64,000 nucleotides of DNA from Ktedonobacteraceae bacterium (GCA_035653615.1 DASRBN010000012.1:62001-126000); one strand, 5' to 3'; shown: positions 43,914 to 52,870, counted from the first letter of the stretch. Made by a program: numbers and translations. The notes: generated from the letters alone by a model not told the origin.

Positions 43914-45848
43914 TTACTCGTTCTCCTGTTCAGTAGACAGAAGTGGAAGAGTCAAGAAGAACGTGGAACCGGCTCCCTCCGCCGATTCAAACCAGAGATG
44001 ACCCCCGTGTTGTTCGACCAGTTCGCGGCTGAGATACAATCCCAGGCCCGTTCCGCCAATGCCCCAGGCCGAGGCGTTATCAGCGCGCATAAAACGTCCG
44101 AATATCTGGGCATGTTGCCGCTCCGGAATCCCTATGCCCTTATCCTGCACGCTGATCTCAACCATCGACTCGGCCACTCGTGGCCGGATAGTAATGACAA
44201 CGGGTCCCCCTTCAGGGCTGTACTTAATGGCATTACCGATCAGATTGATCAATACCTGCTCTATTCGACCTGGATCGATATACGCAACCAGCGAGATGTG
44301 GTCCGTATTTACTGTTATACTGTGTCGTGTGGTAGTCTGCTGCAGGTGGGCGACCATACGGCGTGTCAACGGCACTACATCGGTGGGTACGCGGTGCAGG
44401 AGCATCCGCCCCGCCTGCAATCGCGTGACATCCAGGAGTTCGTCAGTCAGCTTGGAAAGGCGGGTGGTAGCCTCGTCAATCTCCATCAGCGCTTCCTTTT
44501 GCCAATCGGCCAGCTGCGGCCCGTGCCCGCGTCCGGTTTGCACCAGCAGCATGTCGGCAAATCCTCGCAGGGCGGCCAGAGGCGTGCGCAATTCGTGCGC
44601 CACAATACCGATGAATTCGTCTTTGAGATATTCCGTTTCCTTAAGAGCGGCAACATCCTGATAGACGACCAGGGCTACCGCCTGTGGAGATGATACCTGC
44701 TGCTCTGCCCCCTCACGCTGTTCTTGTAGCATCTTCCAGGACTCTTGCGAGCCGAGCGGCAGGGCATTGACCAGGACGGGCAGGCTCGATTCATCAGGAC
44801 GGCGAATGGTTTCCTGGTGTTGCAGCACGGTTTCTCCTCGTACCGCTCTTAGTGTCGCGTAGTGGGATTCAGGCAAAGGATGGCCCTGGGGGTCGAAAAT
44901 TCTGATACCCTTCGTTGCAAGAAACTCCAGCATTGGCCGGTTCACCTGCCATTCAGCACCCCATAAATTGTTGGCCTTGCGATTGGCCAGCAGAAGGCGC
45001 GCGTCGGGGCCATAGACAAGATAGATGCTACTGGGCAGGGCGTCAAGTATTTTACGCAGAAATTCTAGCTGCGCTGCCGTTTCAACATGCGCTGCATGCT
45101 CCTGTTCTTCCTGGCGCTGCCGCTCAGTAATATCGCGGTTAATCTCCAGTATAGCAGATGGCTTCCCTGCTTCATCGCGAAAGAGTGCCTGCCGGCTTTC
45201 GACGGTGACAATCCTGCCATCTTTGCAGGTATGGAGCAGTTTCCCCTCCCATTGTCCTTCTTGTTCGAGTTGCGCATCAATGACGGAAAGAGTGAGAGGA
45301 AAGCGCGTTTTGAGCAATATGTGAGTGATACGCCCTGACGCTTCCTGGGCCGTCCAGCCATAAAGTTCTTCAGCGCCGCGATTCCAGTAGAGAATACGAC
45401 TGATGGGGTCGCGCACGATAATCGCATCATGTGCCTGGTTGATTAATTCGGCCTGTAAGCGAATTTGCTCTAATTGTTGCAGGCGTTCCCGTTCCGCACG
45501 CCGTTGCTCGGTAACATCCCGAATAGCGGCGATAGTCAGGGGCCGATCATCCAACAGTAATGGGCGCAGGCTGATATCTACCGGAAACTCGCTGCCATCC
45601 TTGCCTCGCCCAAAAAGTTGTAATCCCAGTCCCATAGGACGGCGGCGTGGAGCAGCGAAAAAGCGCTCGCGGTGACCAATGTGAGCTGCGCGAAAACGTT
45701 CGGGCATCAGCGATTCGAGGAGCTTCCCCTGGAGTTCTTCCTGGTCATAGCCAAACAATGCAGCCGCCTGCTCATTGAGCATCACAATCGATCCTGCCTG
45801 GTCAGTAACGACCAGCGCATCCGGCGACACATCCAGCACCTGCTGCAA
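43914..45848 (-). CDS. multi-PAS sensor histidine kinase
   Basis: 644 residues from the TTG at 45848, soluble. Three PAS-like domains (starting near residues 1, 130 and 265; NEQAAALFGYDQEELQGKLL, YWNRGAEELYGWTAQEA), with PAC tails (IRDVTEQRRAERE, INRDITERQRQEE), then HisKA (EFIGIVAHELRTPLAALRGF) and HATPase (VLINLIGNAIKYSPEGG, DKGIGIPE, GTGLGLYLSRELVEQHGG). No regulator is adjacent. There is no ATG or GTG in frame near the N-terminus. A CTG at 45923, seven bases after GAAAGGA, would add 25 residues and complete the first PAS domain. Confidence 0.9.
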   Translation of the reverse strand: MQQVLDVSPDALVVTDQAGSIVMLNEQAAALFGYDQEELQGKLLESLMPERFRAAHIGHRERFFAAPRRRPMGLGLQLFGRGKDGSEFPVDISLRPLLLDDRPLTIAAIRDVTEQRRAERERLQQLEQIRLQAELINQAHDAIIVRDPISRILYWNRGAEELYGWTAQEASGRITHILLKTRFPLTLSVIDAQLEQEGQWEGKLLHTCKDGRIVTVESRQALFRDEAGKPSAILEINRDITERQRQEEQEHAAHVETAAQLEFLRKILDALPSSIYLVYGPDARLLLANRKANNLWGAEWQVNRPMLEFLATKGIRIFDPQGHPLPESHYATLRAVRGETVLQHQETIRRPDESSLPVLVNALPLGSQESWKMLQEQREGAEQQVSSPQAVALVVYQDVAALKETEYLKDEFIGIVAHELRTPLAALRGFADMLLVQTGRGHGPQLADWQKEALMEIDEATTRLSKLTDELLDVTRLQAGRMLLHRVPTDVVPLTRRMVAHLQQTTTRHSITVNTDHISLVAYIDPGRIEQVLINLIGNAIKYSPEGGPVVITIRPRVAESMVEISVQDKGIGIPERQHAQIFGRFMRADNASAWGIGGTGLGLYLSRELVEQHGGHLWFESAEGAGSTFFLTLPLLSTEQENE

Positions 45849-46112
45849 TCCACTTGCATTGACATGCAGAGGAGCAGACGAGAGAATAGCATTGGTTTTT
45901 TCCGATGATGGCTCGGGTATCAGGTCGATATCCTTTCAATTACAGGCCGCTACTAACTGCAAGACAAGATGAGGCAAAGACCTATCTCAGCAAGGGCATG
46001 TAATAATTATAGGGTATCTCTAAGTGAGGAGAAATGCAAGGGAAAGCAATCAGAAGTGTTGTTTGCGAACTTGCAAGGCGCTCAACACAGCAAATACTGC
46101 ATCGAATGGTTG

Positions 46113-46454
46113 TTACCTGTCAACATCGACAACCAGAACGCGGGCACCGCCAGGTCTTTGCACCACATCGATGTGCGGAGTGGCGGAAGCCGCGGACCTC
46201 TGGCCTTTTTTGACGCGAACGTACCTGATAAGGGTCTTGATCGCATCAGAGAGAGCGTCGCTATCCACATTTGCAGGGGTGGCAAGCTGTACGCTGGTCA
46301 GCAAAGGTTCGTAGTAGGATATTCCTCTTGGGATGCTGAGCCGGGCTATCGCAAGGTTGCGCGTGTCCGGTGTAGCATTCCAGGCATCGGCAAACTCTTC
46401 GGCGCTCAGGTTGAGGTCGGGCGATAATGCTACCTGGTATGTCTGATACTCCAT
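46113..46454 (-). CDS. small conserved-looking protein, unknown function
   Basis: 113 residues, soluble, mixed alpha/beta character (LSAEEFADAWNATPDTRNLA, ALSDAIKTLIRYVRVKKGQ, ARVLVVDVDR). Not recognised. GAGGAAG before the ATG at 46454 and a protein-like composition favour this frame over the plus-strand frame at 45969-46427. It stands alone, divergent from the pentapeptide-repeat gene. Confidence 0.6.
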   Translation of the reverse strand: MEYQTYQVALSPDLNLSAEEFADAWNATPDTRNLAIARLSIPRGISYYEPLLTSVQLATPANVDSDALSDAIKTLIRYVRVKKGQRSAASATPHIDVVQRPGGARVLVVDVDR

Positions 46455-46653
46455 CTGGGTCTTCCTCATTTTACATAGCTATGACTGCTGAGTGTAGCAT
46501 ACCACATAGCCTACAATTTGCAAACCTCGTGTTGAAACTGACCCCCGCGGTACATCGATACATATACACTGTCGTGGTTATTTGCTATACTATGGCACAA
46601 AGCATTTGATCAAAATCCTGGATCATGGATTACATGCATGTGGAGTAGAGGCA

Positions 46654-47568
46654 ATGGGAAACAGGTTGCGAACATGGTGGCAGAAGATTACGAGGCCATT
46701 GGATGCCGTCATCATGATTTTCCTCGTCGTTTTGTTCGCGCTCGTCATTGTGATTATCTGCGGTTACCTGCTCCATTGGGGTTGGACAGGGCTTACTGCA
46801 TCTTCCAGCACATCTATAGCCACTGAAATCGACACCGCAACGCACAAAGTCACGACAACGATAAGCCAGCAACCAGGAAAAACATTATGGGACTGGCTGC
46901 AGTTGCTTGTCATTCCGGCAGTACTTGCCATAGGTGGCTATCTCTTCAATTACACTACGAGCGAAAATGAGCGAAAGTCTACAGATAGCCGTGATAAGAC
47001 CGCGCGCGATATCGCATCGAATAACCAGCGCGAGGCAATCTTGCAATCATACATTGATAAGATGTCCCCGCTGCTGCTCGAGAAAAACCTGTCTAATAAG
47101 GCAACCAATGAAGCGAAAACTATAGGCCGCGTGCGAACGCTGACAACTTTCCCTCATCTGGATGGGCAACGAAAAAGAGTTGTGCTTATGTTTCTTTATG
47201 AAACCGGGTTGTTAGACAAAGACCATACCATTGTCCCTTTAAAAGAGGCTGATCTCAGCTTTATCAACCTGATTTCGGCCAGTCTACGCAGAGCAAACCT
47301 GAGCGGAACAATTTTATTTAAGGCCGATTTAAGGTTCGTTGATCTGAGTGGTGCCGACCTGAGCAATGCCAATCTCACCGAAGCCGACCTGAGCTTCGGT
47401 GACCTGAGTGATGCCAATCTCAGCGGGGCCGACTTCAGCGGTGCTGATCTCAGCGGGGCCAATCTGAGCAGGGCTGATCTAAGTGGAGCTATAATCTTCG
47501 AGAAACAACTGAGCCAGGCAATATCGCTCAAAGATGCTATTATGGTGGATGGATCAAAGCATTCATAA
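46654..47568 (+). CDS. membrane protein with C-terminal pentapeptide repeats
   Basis: 304 residues. Two membrane helices (VIMIFLVVLFALVIVIICGY near residue 20 and LQLLVIPAVLAIGGYLFNY near 85), a cytoplasmic helical middle, then about 18 consecutive A(D/N)LS-type pentapeptide repeats (residues about 195-285), which fold into a right-handed quadrilateral beta-helix. The layout resembles cyanobacterial and other membrane-tethered pentapeptide proteins; DNA-mimic gyrase protection occurs in other members but is not implied here. The ATG at 46654 has AGAGGC before it; the open frame extends upstream to 46582 without a ribosome site. Confidence 0.85.
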   Translation: MGNRLRTWWQKITRPLDAVIMIFLVVLFALVIVIICGYLLHWGWTGLTASSSTSIATEIDTATHKVTTTISQQPGKTLWDWLQLLVIPAVLAIGGYLFNYTTSENERKSTDSRDKTARDIASNNQREAILQSYIDKMSPLLLEKNLSNKATNEAKTIGRVRTLTTFPHLDGQRKRVVLMFLYETGLLDKDHTIVPLKEADLSFINLISASLRRANLSGTILFKADLRFVDLSGADLSNANLTEADLSFGDLSDANLSGADFSGADLSGANLSRADLSGAIIFEKQLSQAISLKDAIMVDGSKHS

Positions 47569-47629
47569 CGGGGAAGTTATCATTTATCATCTGTCAGAGA
47601 TGTTGATAATTATTGAAGGAGCAACCATT

Positions 47630-48799
47630 TTGAACGACATCAACCCGCGCGCGCAACAATACGCCGATATTCGCCAGGGAGTGCGCGATGTTTGCAAGGC
47701 CTTCGATAGCGCCTACTGGCAGAAGGTTGAGGAAGCCTCTAGTTATCCTGAAGCGTTTGTGCAGGCGCTGACAGAGGCAGGATGGCTTGCCGCGCTCATT
47801 CCAGAGGAATATGGCGGCAGCGGGACCGGTTTGACCGAGGCGTCGGTGATCCTCGAAGAGATCAACCGCTCAGGCGCGAATTCTGGGGCCTGCCACGCGC
47901 AGATGTATACCATGGGAACGCTATTGCGCCATGGCTCGCCTGAGCAGAAACGCGCCTACCTGCCGCGCATCGCTTCGGGCGAGCTACGCCTGCAATCCTT
48001 CGCCGTCACCGAGCCAACAACCGGCACCGATACCACGAAGACCAGAACCTTCGCCGAGAAGCGTGGAGACCGCTATAGAGTGAATGGGCAGAAGGTCTGG
48101 ATTTCGCGCGTCCAGCATTCGGACCTGATGCTGTTGCTGGCCCGCACCACACCGCTGTCGCAGGTCGGGAAGAAAACCGAGGGATTATCCGTCTTCCTGG
48201 TGGATGTACGGCAGAGCCTGGGACATGGTATGACGGTGAGGCCCATCCGCAACATGGTCAATCACGAGACCAACGAAGTCTTTTTCGACAATCTCGAGGT
48301 TCCCGCTGAAAACCTGATCGGAGAAGAGGGCAAGGGCTTCTCATACATCCTGGATGGCATGAACGCCGAGCGCATCCTGATCGCGGCGGAGTGCATCGGC
48401 GACGGCTACTGGTTCATTGACAGGGCCCGTACGTATGCGAGCGAGCGCATCGTCTTCGACCGGCCTATTGGGCAGAATCAGGGCATCCAGTTTCCTATCG
48501 CCCAGGCTTATGCTAACGTGCGCGCTGCCGATTTGATGCGCTACGAAGCAGCAGGCCTCTTCGATGAGGAACAGCCCTGCGGAGCCGAGGCAAATCTGGC
48601 GAAGCTGCTGGCGGCAGACGCTTCCTGGCAGGCGGCCAATGCCTGTCTGCAGACGCACGGCGGCTACGGCTTCGCGGCAGAATACGATGTGGAGCGTAAG
48701 TTCCGCGAGACGCGCCTCTACCAGGTAGCGCCCATCTCGACAAATCTGATCCTATCATATCTAGGCGAGCATGTGCTGGGTATGCCGCGCTCATTTTAA
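47630..48799 (+). CDS. acyl-CoA dehydrogenase
   Basis: 389 residues from a TTG start at 47630, which has GAAGGAG eight bases upstream and gives the usual family length; in-frame ATGs further upstream lack ribosome sites and overlap the pentapeptide gene. FAD/substrate motifs: LQSFAVTEPTTGTDTTKTRT near residue 122, VNGQKVWISRVQHSDL, and LQTHGGYGFAAEYDVERKFR near residue 345. At the C-terminal position where many members have the catalytic glutamate (Y-E-G-T), this protein reads LYQVAPIST, so the base must be elsewhere, as in the isovaleryl-CoA type, or the chemistry differs. Probable role: alpha,beta-oxidation of an acyl-CoA in the catabolic island. Confidence 0.92.
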   Translation: MNDINPRAQQYADIRQGVRDVCKAFDSAYWQKVEEASSYPEAFVQALTEAGWLAALIPEEYGGSGTGLTEASVILEEINRSGANSGACHAQMYTMGTLLRHGSPEQKRAYLPRIASGELRLQSFAVTEPTTGTDTTKTRTFAEKRGDRYRVNGQKVWISRVQHSDLMLLLARTTPLSQVGKKTEGLSVFLVDVRQSLGHGMTVRPIRNMVNHETNEVFFDNLEVPAENLIGEEGKGFSYILDGMNAERILIAAECIGDGYWFIDRARTYASERIVFDRPIGQNQGIQFPIAQAYANVRAADLMRYEAAGLFDEEQPCGAEANLAKLLAADASWQAANACLQTHGGYGFAAEYDVERKFRETRLYQVAPISTNLILSYLGEHVLGMPRSF

Positions 48800-48830
48800 A
48801 GGGCAACGCGCAATAACATGCCAGTCCTAC

Positions 48831-49817
48831 TCACCAGGGAATGAGAATGAACTTGTGACGGGCAAAAGCTGCCTGGCGCTCCCAGGCATCCGCAACTTGC
48901 TCAAGCGGAACCATCTCCCGCTCAACCGTACAACGGCCAGCGGCAGCATATGCCAGGATTTGTTTGAGTGCCTGGGCCTTCTGCTCGTGTGCCAGCGCAT
49001 TGTTGGTATAGCCTAGAATGGCATGCAACCGGCTGCGCACGGTGGCCGATTCAAAGCGTGCTGAGGCTCCGGCAGCAGAGCCGATATTGACGAGCCTTCC
49101 TTCTGGCCCCAGCACGCGCGCAGCTGCTTCCGCCGGAATGCCCCATACAGGATCAATCACGAGGTGCAGTGGACCATCACAGGCCGCGACGATACGCCTG
49201 GTGATCTCGTCCACATCACTGCCTATAAGATCAACAGTGGCATCGGCGCCACGTGAAAGCGCCAGGGCAAGTCCTTCCTTGTCACGCGAGGCAGCAATCA
49301 CACGTCCGGCCCCAAGCAGCCTGGCCAACTGCACAGCCACCTGTCCAACCGCGCCGCTGGCCCCCAGTACCAGCACCTGTTCTCCAGCCTGGAGGCGACC
49401 GCGCCAGGTGAGCGCCATCCAGGCGGCAATCGCGGATAGTCCGAGGGCCGCGGCAAGGTCGCTCTCGATCTCATCAGGGAGCAGGAGGGCCGCCGTCTCG
49501 TCGATCAGGCAGTACTGCGCCATGCTGCCATCCCCAGGCTTCATACCAGCATCGCAACTGAACCATATGCGCTGCCCCGGCGCAAGGGTATCGGCCTCTT
49601 CGACGATGCCGACGCCCTGGGTACCCGGAATATAGGGGAGCTTTGGCGGCCCAAAGTAGGACTTACCGGACGCGCACAGCCGGTCTAAAGGGCTGATGGG
49701 AGCGGCCAGGACGCGCACCAGGACCTGCCCTTTCCCACGCTCAGGGATGGACCACGGGTGAAATTCGGGTGGAGCAGCATACTTGTGAAGTACTGCTGCC
49801 TGCATCTCGGCGCTCAT
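48831..49817 (-). CDS. zinc-free quinone oxidoreductase-like MDR protein
   Basis: 328 residues, medium-chain dehydrogenase/reductase fold. NADPH loop LGASGAVGQVAVQLARLLG near residue 150; GTQGVGIVEEA and LCASGKSYFGPPKLPYIPG in the catalytic domain. The zinc ligands of alcohol dehydrogenases are absent, placing it with quinone oxidoreductase/enoyl reductase types. AAAGGAG six bases before ATG 49817 makes that start better than 49823. It converges with the acyl-CoA dehydrogenase gene. Substrate unknown. Confidence 0.9.
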   Translation of the reverse strand: MSAEMQAAVLHKYAAPPEFHPWSIPERGKGQVLVRVLAAPISPLDRLCASGKSYFGPPKLPYIPGTQGVGIVEEADTLAPGQRIWFSCDAGMKPGDGSMAQYCLIDETAALLLPDEIESDLAAALGLSAIAAWMALTWRGRLQAGEQVLVLGASGAVGQVAVQLARLLGAGRVIAASRDKEGLALALSRGADATVDLIGSDVDEITRRIVAACDGPLHLVIDPVWGIPAEAAARVLGPEGRLVNIGSAAGASARFESATVRSRLHAILGYTNNALAHEQKAQALKQILAYAAAGRCTVEREMVPLEQVADAWERQAAFARHKFILIPW

Positions 49818-49891
49818 TTTCATCTCCTTTCACTTGGAGTTGAAGAAGATAATCTGAGAAACATCCTGATGAATTTTGACGACCGAATGGC

Positions 49892-49967
49892 GCCCTGTCA
49901 TGCTGAGCGCAGCGAAGAATCTCTGCCGGGCGAGTGAGATTCTTCGCTGCGCTCAGCATGACAGGGC
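49892..49967. repeat. dispersed palindromic repeat, family 1, copy C
   Basis: Arms 49892-49923 and 49936-49967 are perfectly complementary over 32 bases with a 12-base loop. Both arms carry the same variant base (CATGCTGAG instead of CATTCTGAG), showing compensated change. It lies between the amidohydrolase and oxidoreductase genes. Confidence 0.9.
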
Positions 49968-50053
49968 CAGAGGGTCCTTACCGGATTTGAAAGTTAAAAT
50001 TCACCAGGATGTTTCCGCCAGTACATTAGCTGCATCCGTTTATGAAGTGAACG

Positions 50054-51520
50054 TTACTCCTGTTGCCCGGTCTGCGCATGTTCAGAATGGGTGTAGGTAT
50101 ATGGATTCTCAATCAGTTCAACTTCTGCCTTCTCGGGGTTCATACCCTCATTCCAGGCCTGTTCGCCCATTTTAGATCGCGCGTATTCAACCGTTTTCGC
50201 CACGGCCTGCCTGGCCTTTTCAAGGTCAATGCCGATGAGGCGGTGGTCGTACTTGATGACCTTGCCATCCACCATCACCGTATGCACATCGCCGCGTCCG
50301 GCCTGGAACACGACATGTCCGTAGGGATGAAGCACCGGGAACATGGCGGGCGAGGAATCATTCTTAATCAGGACGAGATCGGCCTTTTTGCCCGGAGTGA
50401 TACTGCCGATAATGTTGCCCATCCCTAACGCTTCGGCTCCTCCAATCGTGGCGTAGGCGACAACCTGCTCGGCGCGCAGGTGAGAGAGCATGACGGTTTC
50501 GCCGCGTTTATGCGCTTCCATATGCTCGCGAGCGCGGTCGGCATTGAGCGTGGCACGCATGGCAGAGAATAGATCGGCGCTCCACCACACGCTGGTATCC
50601 ATCGACAAAGAAACCGGGATGTTATGCCGCCGGAGCTTCCAGGTCGGCGGATAGCCCTGTCCGGCGTTATCCTCGCTCTCGGCGGACACGGAGGCATGAC
50701 CGCCCGTTGCGGCGATACGCTGGTACGAATCATCGGACAGCGATGCCGCGTGTACGTAGATAGTAGACGGGGTCATGAATCCATGGTCATACATCATACG
50801 GATACTATCATCTTTGGTGACGCCCCACACACCGGCATGGGTTGTCACCGGCAGGTTGAAGTCACGCGCCGCCTCGAAAGCCGCCTTTTCGGGGAAGGCC
50901 GGGTCGCCAGTCACGTCAAAGGCAATCTGCATACGCAGCATATCTCCGCGCCCATCGATACGGCGCTTGATGAAATCGGCAAACTCCGGCGCCCTTGTCC
51001 ACTCCCAGGGCGCTCCAAGTAGATTGCCATAGGCGAGAACGAAGCGCCCCGGAACCGCTTCGAGCGCATCCACCGCGGCATCGGCATATTCAACAGTTTG
51101 CAAGCCATGAGACCAGTCAACTGCCGTGGTGACTCCGGCGTCTACAGCCTCAATCGCGGACAGGAGGTTGCCGGCATAGATATCTTCGGGGCGGAAAATC
51201 TTGCCCCAGTTCAGGTAGTAGAATTGGAAATAGTTTGTGAGGGTCCAGTCCGCGCCGTATCCACGAAGTGCTGTCTGCCACATATGGCGATGGGTGTCGA
51301 CCATACCGGGCATGAGAATGCCGCCGCTCGCGTCGATCTCCATGGCACCATCAGGAGCAGTAAGCTGTCTCCCGACTTCCGCAATGCGGTTATCAACGAC
51401 GAGGACATCGCCTTGTTCAATCATCCCGAGTGAAGGATCGATAGTCAGCACGGTGGCGTTGCGAAATACCACCGGGCGTCCTGAGGGGAAGGAAGTGCTG
51501 TCTGCTGCATTCTGGCTCAT
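50054..51520 (-). CDS. amidohydrolase (TrzA/cytosine-deaminase-like)
   Basis: 488 residues. Metal-binding HxH in MVDTHRHMWQTALRG near residue 70, later His in VTTHAGVWG and VHAASLSD, and Asp in LSMDTSVWW, matching the single-metal aminohydrolases that deaminate or dechlorinate heterocycles (cytosine, guanine, melamine, S-adenosylhomocysteine types). C-terminal composite domain present (GSITPGKKADLVLI). The ATG at 51520 has GAGGTGAG before it. It is divergent from the IclR gene, and its promoter carries the palindrome repeated at the CoA-transferase promoter, so it is probably under IclR control. Substrate unknown. Confidence 0.92.
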   Translation of the reverse strand: MSQNAADSTSFPSGRPVVFRNATVLTIDPSLGMIEQGDVLVVDNRIAEVGRQLTAPDGAMEIDASGGILMPGMVDTHRHMWQTALRGYGADWTLTNYFQFYYLNWGKIFRPEDIYAGNLLSAIEAVDAGVTTAVDWSHGLQTVEYADAAVDALEAVPGRFVLAYGNLLGAPWEWTRAPEFADFIKRRIDGRGDMLRMQIAFDVTGDPAFPEKAAFEAARDFNLPVTTHAGVWGVTKDDSIRMMYDHGFMTPSTIYVHAASLSDDSYQRIAATGGHASVSAESEDNAGQGYPPTWKLRRHNIPVSLSMDTSVWWSADLFSAMRATLNADRAREHMEAHKRGETVMLSHLRAEQVVAYATIGGAEALGMGNIIGSITPGKKADLVLIKNDSSPAMFPVLHPYGHVVFQAGRGDVHTVMVDGKVIKYDHRLIGIDLEKARQAVAKTVEYARSKMGEQAWNEGMNPEKAEVELIENPYTYTHSEHAQTGQQE

Positions 51521-51691
51521 ATTGCTCACCTCGTTGTGTCGTGGCCGCAGGACGTGAAGCAGGACGCATGTTGCCTGATTGCCGGACGCCACTGCTGGTG
51601 CTGGCAGCGCCGGGCGAGCTGTACCGTCTCCCGCATCCTGGTAGCCGGATTATAATACTACTTTCAAAAGGCTGACGGCGGTTATGAGAAG

Positions 51692-51708
51692 TGTCCGTAG
51701 AACGGACA
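51692..51708. promoter_or_regulatory. probable IclR operator at the amidohydrolase promoter
   Basis: TGTCCG-TAGAA-CGGACA, a perfect 6-bp inverted repeat with 5-bp spacer, just downstream of the -10 box. A third half-site TGTCCA follows at 51711-51716. The same palindrome with the same spacing occurs at 52767-52783. Confidence 0.75.
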
Positions 51709-51723
51709 AGTGTCCACGCGATA

Positions 51724-51752
51724 ATATTACATGACAGATGAGGATGTGTCAA
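51724..51752 (-). promoter_or_regulatory. sigma-70 promoter of the amidohydrolase
   Basis: Minus strand TTGACA (51747-51752) and TAATAT (51724-51729), 17-base spacer, near consensus. Transcription would start near 51717, so the palindrome at 51692-51708 falls in the initially transcribed region, where a bound repressor would block elongation or open-complex formation. Confidence 0.8.
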
Positions 51753-51872
51753 GGATAACACTGTGAACAAACTGGACATCATATAGTGTTTCTGTTACGA
51801 TGAGCGCAGAAAAATGGTATCGTGTATACTGGCACAACGTACCCGGAAATGATCTGATGTGCATAGAGGGAA

Positions 51873-52697
51873 ATGATGCGAGGCGAAACAGGACCCGACT
51901 TTATCGAGGCGCTGGCACGTGGCCTGGATGTCATCCGCGCATTCGAGCCTAACCGGCCAACGATGACGCTCAGCGAGGTGGCTGCCGCTACCGGTCTGGC
52001 CCGACCGACGGCGCGCCGCATGCTGCTGACGTTGGAGGAACTGGGCTATGTCCGCATAGCGCAGGGAGGGTTTGCCCTAACTCCACGCGTGCTGGAACTG
52101 GGTATGGCCTATATCGGCTCGACCAGCATCTGGGAGATAGCTCGCCCGCACATGGAGCGGCTGGTCAGCTTTACCGGCGAATCTTCCTCGCTCGCGCAAC
52201 TCGATGGCTCTGATATCGTCTACGTCGCGCGTGTCGCCGTACCCAAAATCATCACCCTGGCGGTCACCATCGGCACGCGCTTTCCGGCCCTTCAGACCTC
52301 GCTCGGAAAAGTGCTGCTCGCGGAGCTGCCGCCAGATGAACTGGAACGAGTGCTCGCACAGCCAGGTCGCTCCGGCATTACACCACTCTGGCAGCCGGAT
52401 AGAGAGGAGCGCGACCGCGTTCTGAGGGAGGTGCGAACGAGGGGCTGGGCGCTCACCGATGAACACCTGGCATATGGCATTCGCTCGATAGCCGCGCCTA
52501 TTCGCGGCTGTAACGATCAGGTCGTTGCCGCGCTTAACGTTTGTGTTCACGCGGCGGAAACCAGCATCGAGGTACTGACCGGAAAGTATCTTCCCAGGCT
52601 GTTGCAGACCGCGGCCGCCATCAGCGGCGACTGGGTGCGATGGCAAGGCAGGCCGCAGATCACGCTTGGGACAAGGGCCACGAGCGACGCACCTTGA
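51873..52697 (+). CDS. IclR-family transcriptional regulator
   Basis: 274 residues. N-terminal winged helix-turn-helix (MTLSEVAAATGLARPTARRM, LEELGYVRIAQGGFALTP) and the IclR effector domain (RVAVPKIITLAVTIGTRFPA, SLGKVLLAELPPDELE, RGWALTDEHLAYGIRSIAAP, NVCVHAAETSIEVL). Members of the PcaR/PobR branch control aromatic catabolism. It sits between the divergent amidohydrolase and the CoA-transferase operon, and both promoters hold the same palindrome. The effector is probably a pathway intermediate. AGAGGG precedes the paired ATGs at 51873 and 51876. Confidence 0.94.
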   Translation: MMRGETGPDFIEALARGLDVIRAFEPNRPTMTLSEVAAATGLARPTARRMLLTLEELGYVRIAQGGFALTPRVLELGMAYIGSTSIWEIARPHMERLVSFTGESSSLAQLDGSDIVYVARVAVPKIITLAVTIGTRFPALQTSLGKVLLAELPPDELERVLAQPGRSGITPLWQPDREERDRVLREVRTRGWALTDEHLAYGIRSIAAPIRGCNDQVVAALNVCVHAAETSIEVLTGKYLPRLLQTAAAISGDWVRWQGRPQITLGTRATSDAP

Positions 52698-52721
52698 AAC
52701 GCTTTCATAGACCCGCGTCCC

Positions 52722-52751
52722 TTGACAGCCTCTCCTATTGTCATCTATACT
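52722..52751 (+). promoter_or_regulatory. sigma-70 promoter of the CoA-transferase operon
   Basis: TTGACA (52722-52727) and TATACT (52746-52751) with an 18-base spacer, immediately downstream of the IclR gene. About 115 bases of leader precede the CoA-transferase ATG. Confidence 0.8.
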
Positions 52752-52766
52752 TCTTTTACGGACGGC

Positions 52767-52783
52767 TGTCCGCATAACGGACA
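52767..52783. promoter_or_regulatory. probable IclR operator at the CoA-transferase promoter
   Basis: TGTCCG-CATAA-CGGACA, 6-bp arms and 5-bp spacer, identical in arms and spacing to 51692-51708. It starts 15 bases after the -10 box, the same relative position as at the amidohydrolase promoter. An extra half-site CGGAC is at 52759-52763. Confidence 0.75.
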
Positions 52784-52870
52784 TCAATCGCGCGAGAATA
52801 AATACTCCAACCAACAGGAGCCTGTATATATTGGTGACAACCGTTCGCTACCACGGGAGGCGTACATCTT

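Noticed and set aside
45969-46427. 152-codon plus-strand frame
   Set aside because: Opposes the 113-residue minus-strand gene, which has a better ribosome site and more protein-like composition.
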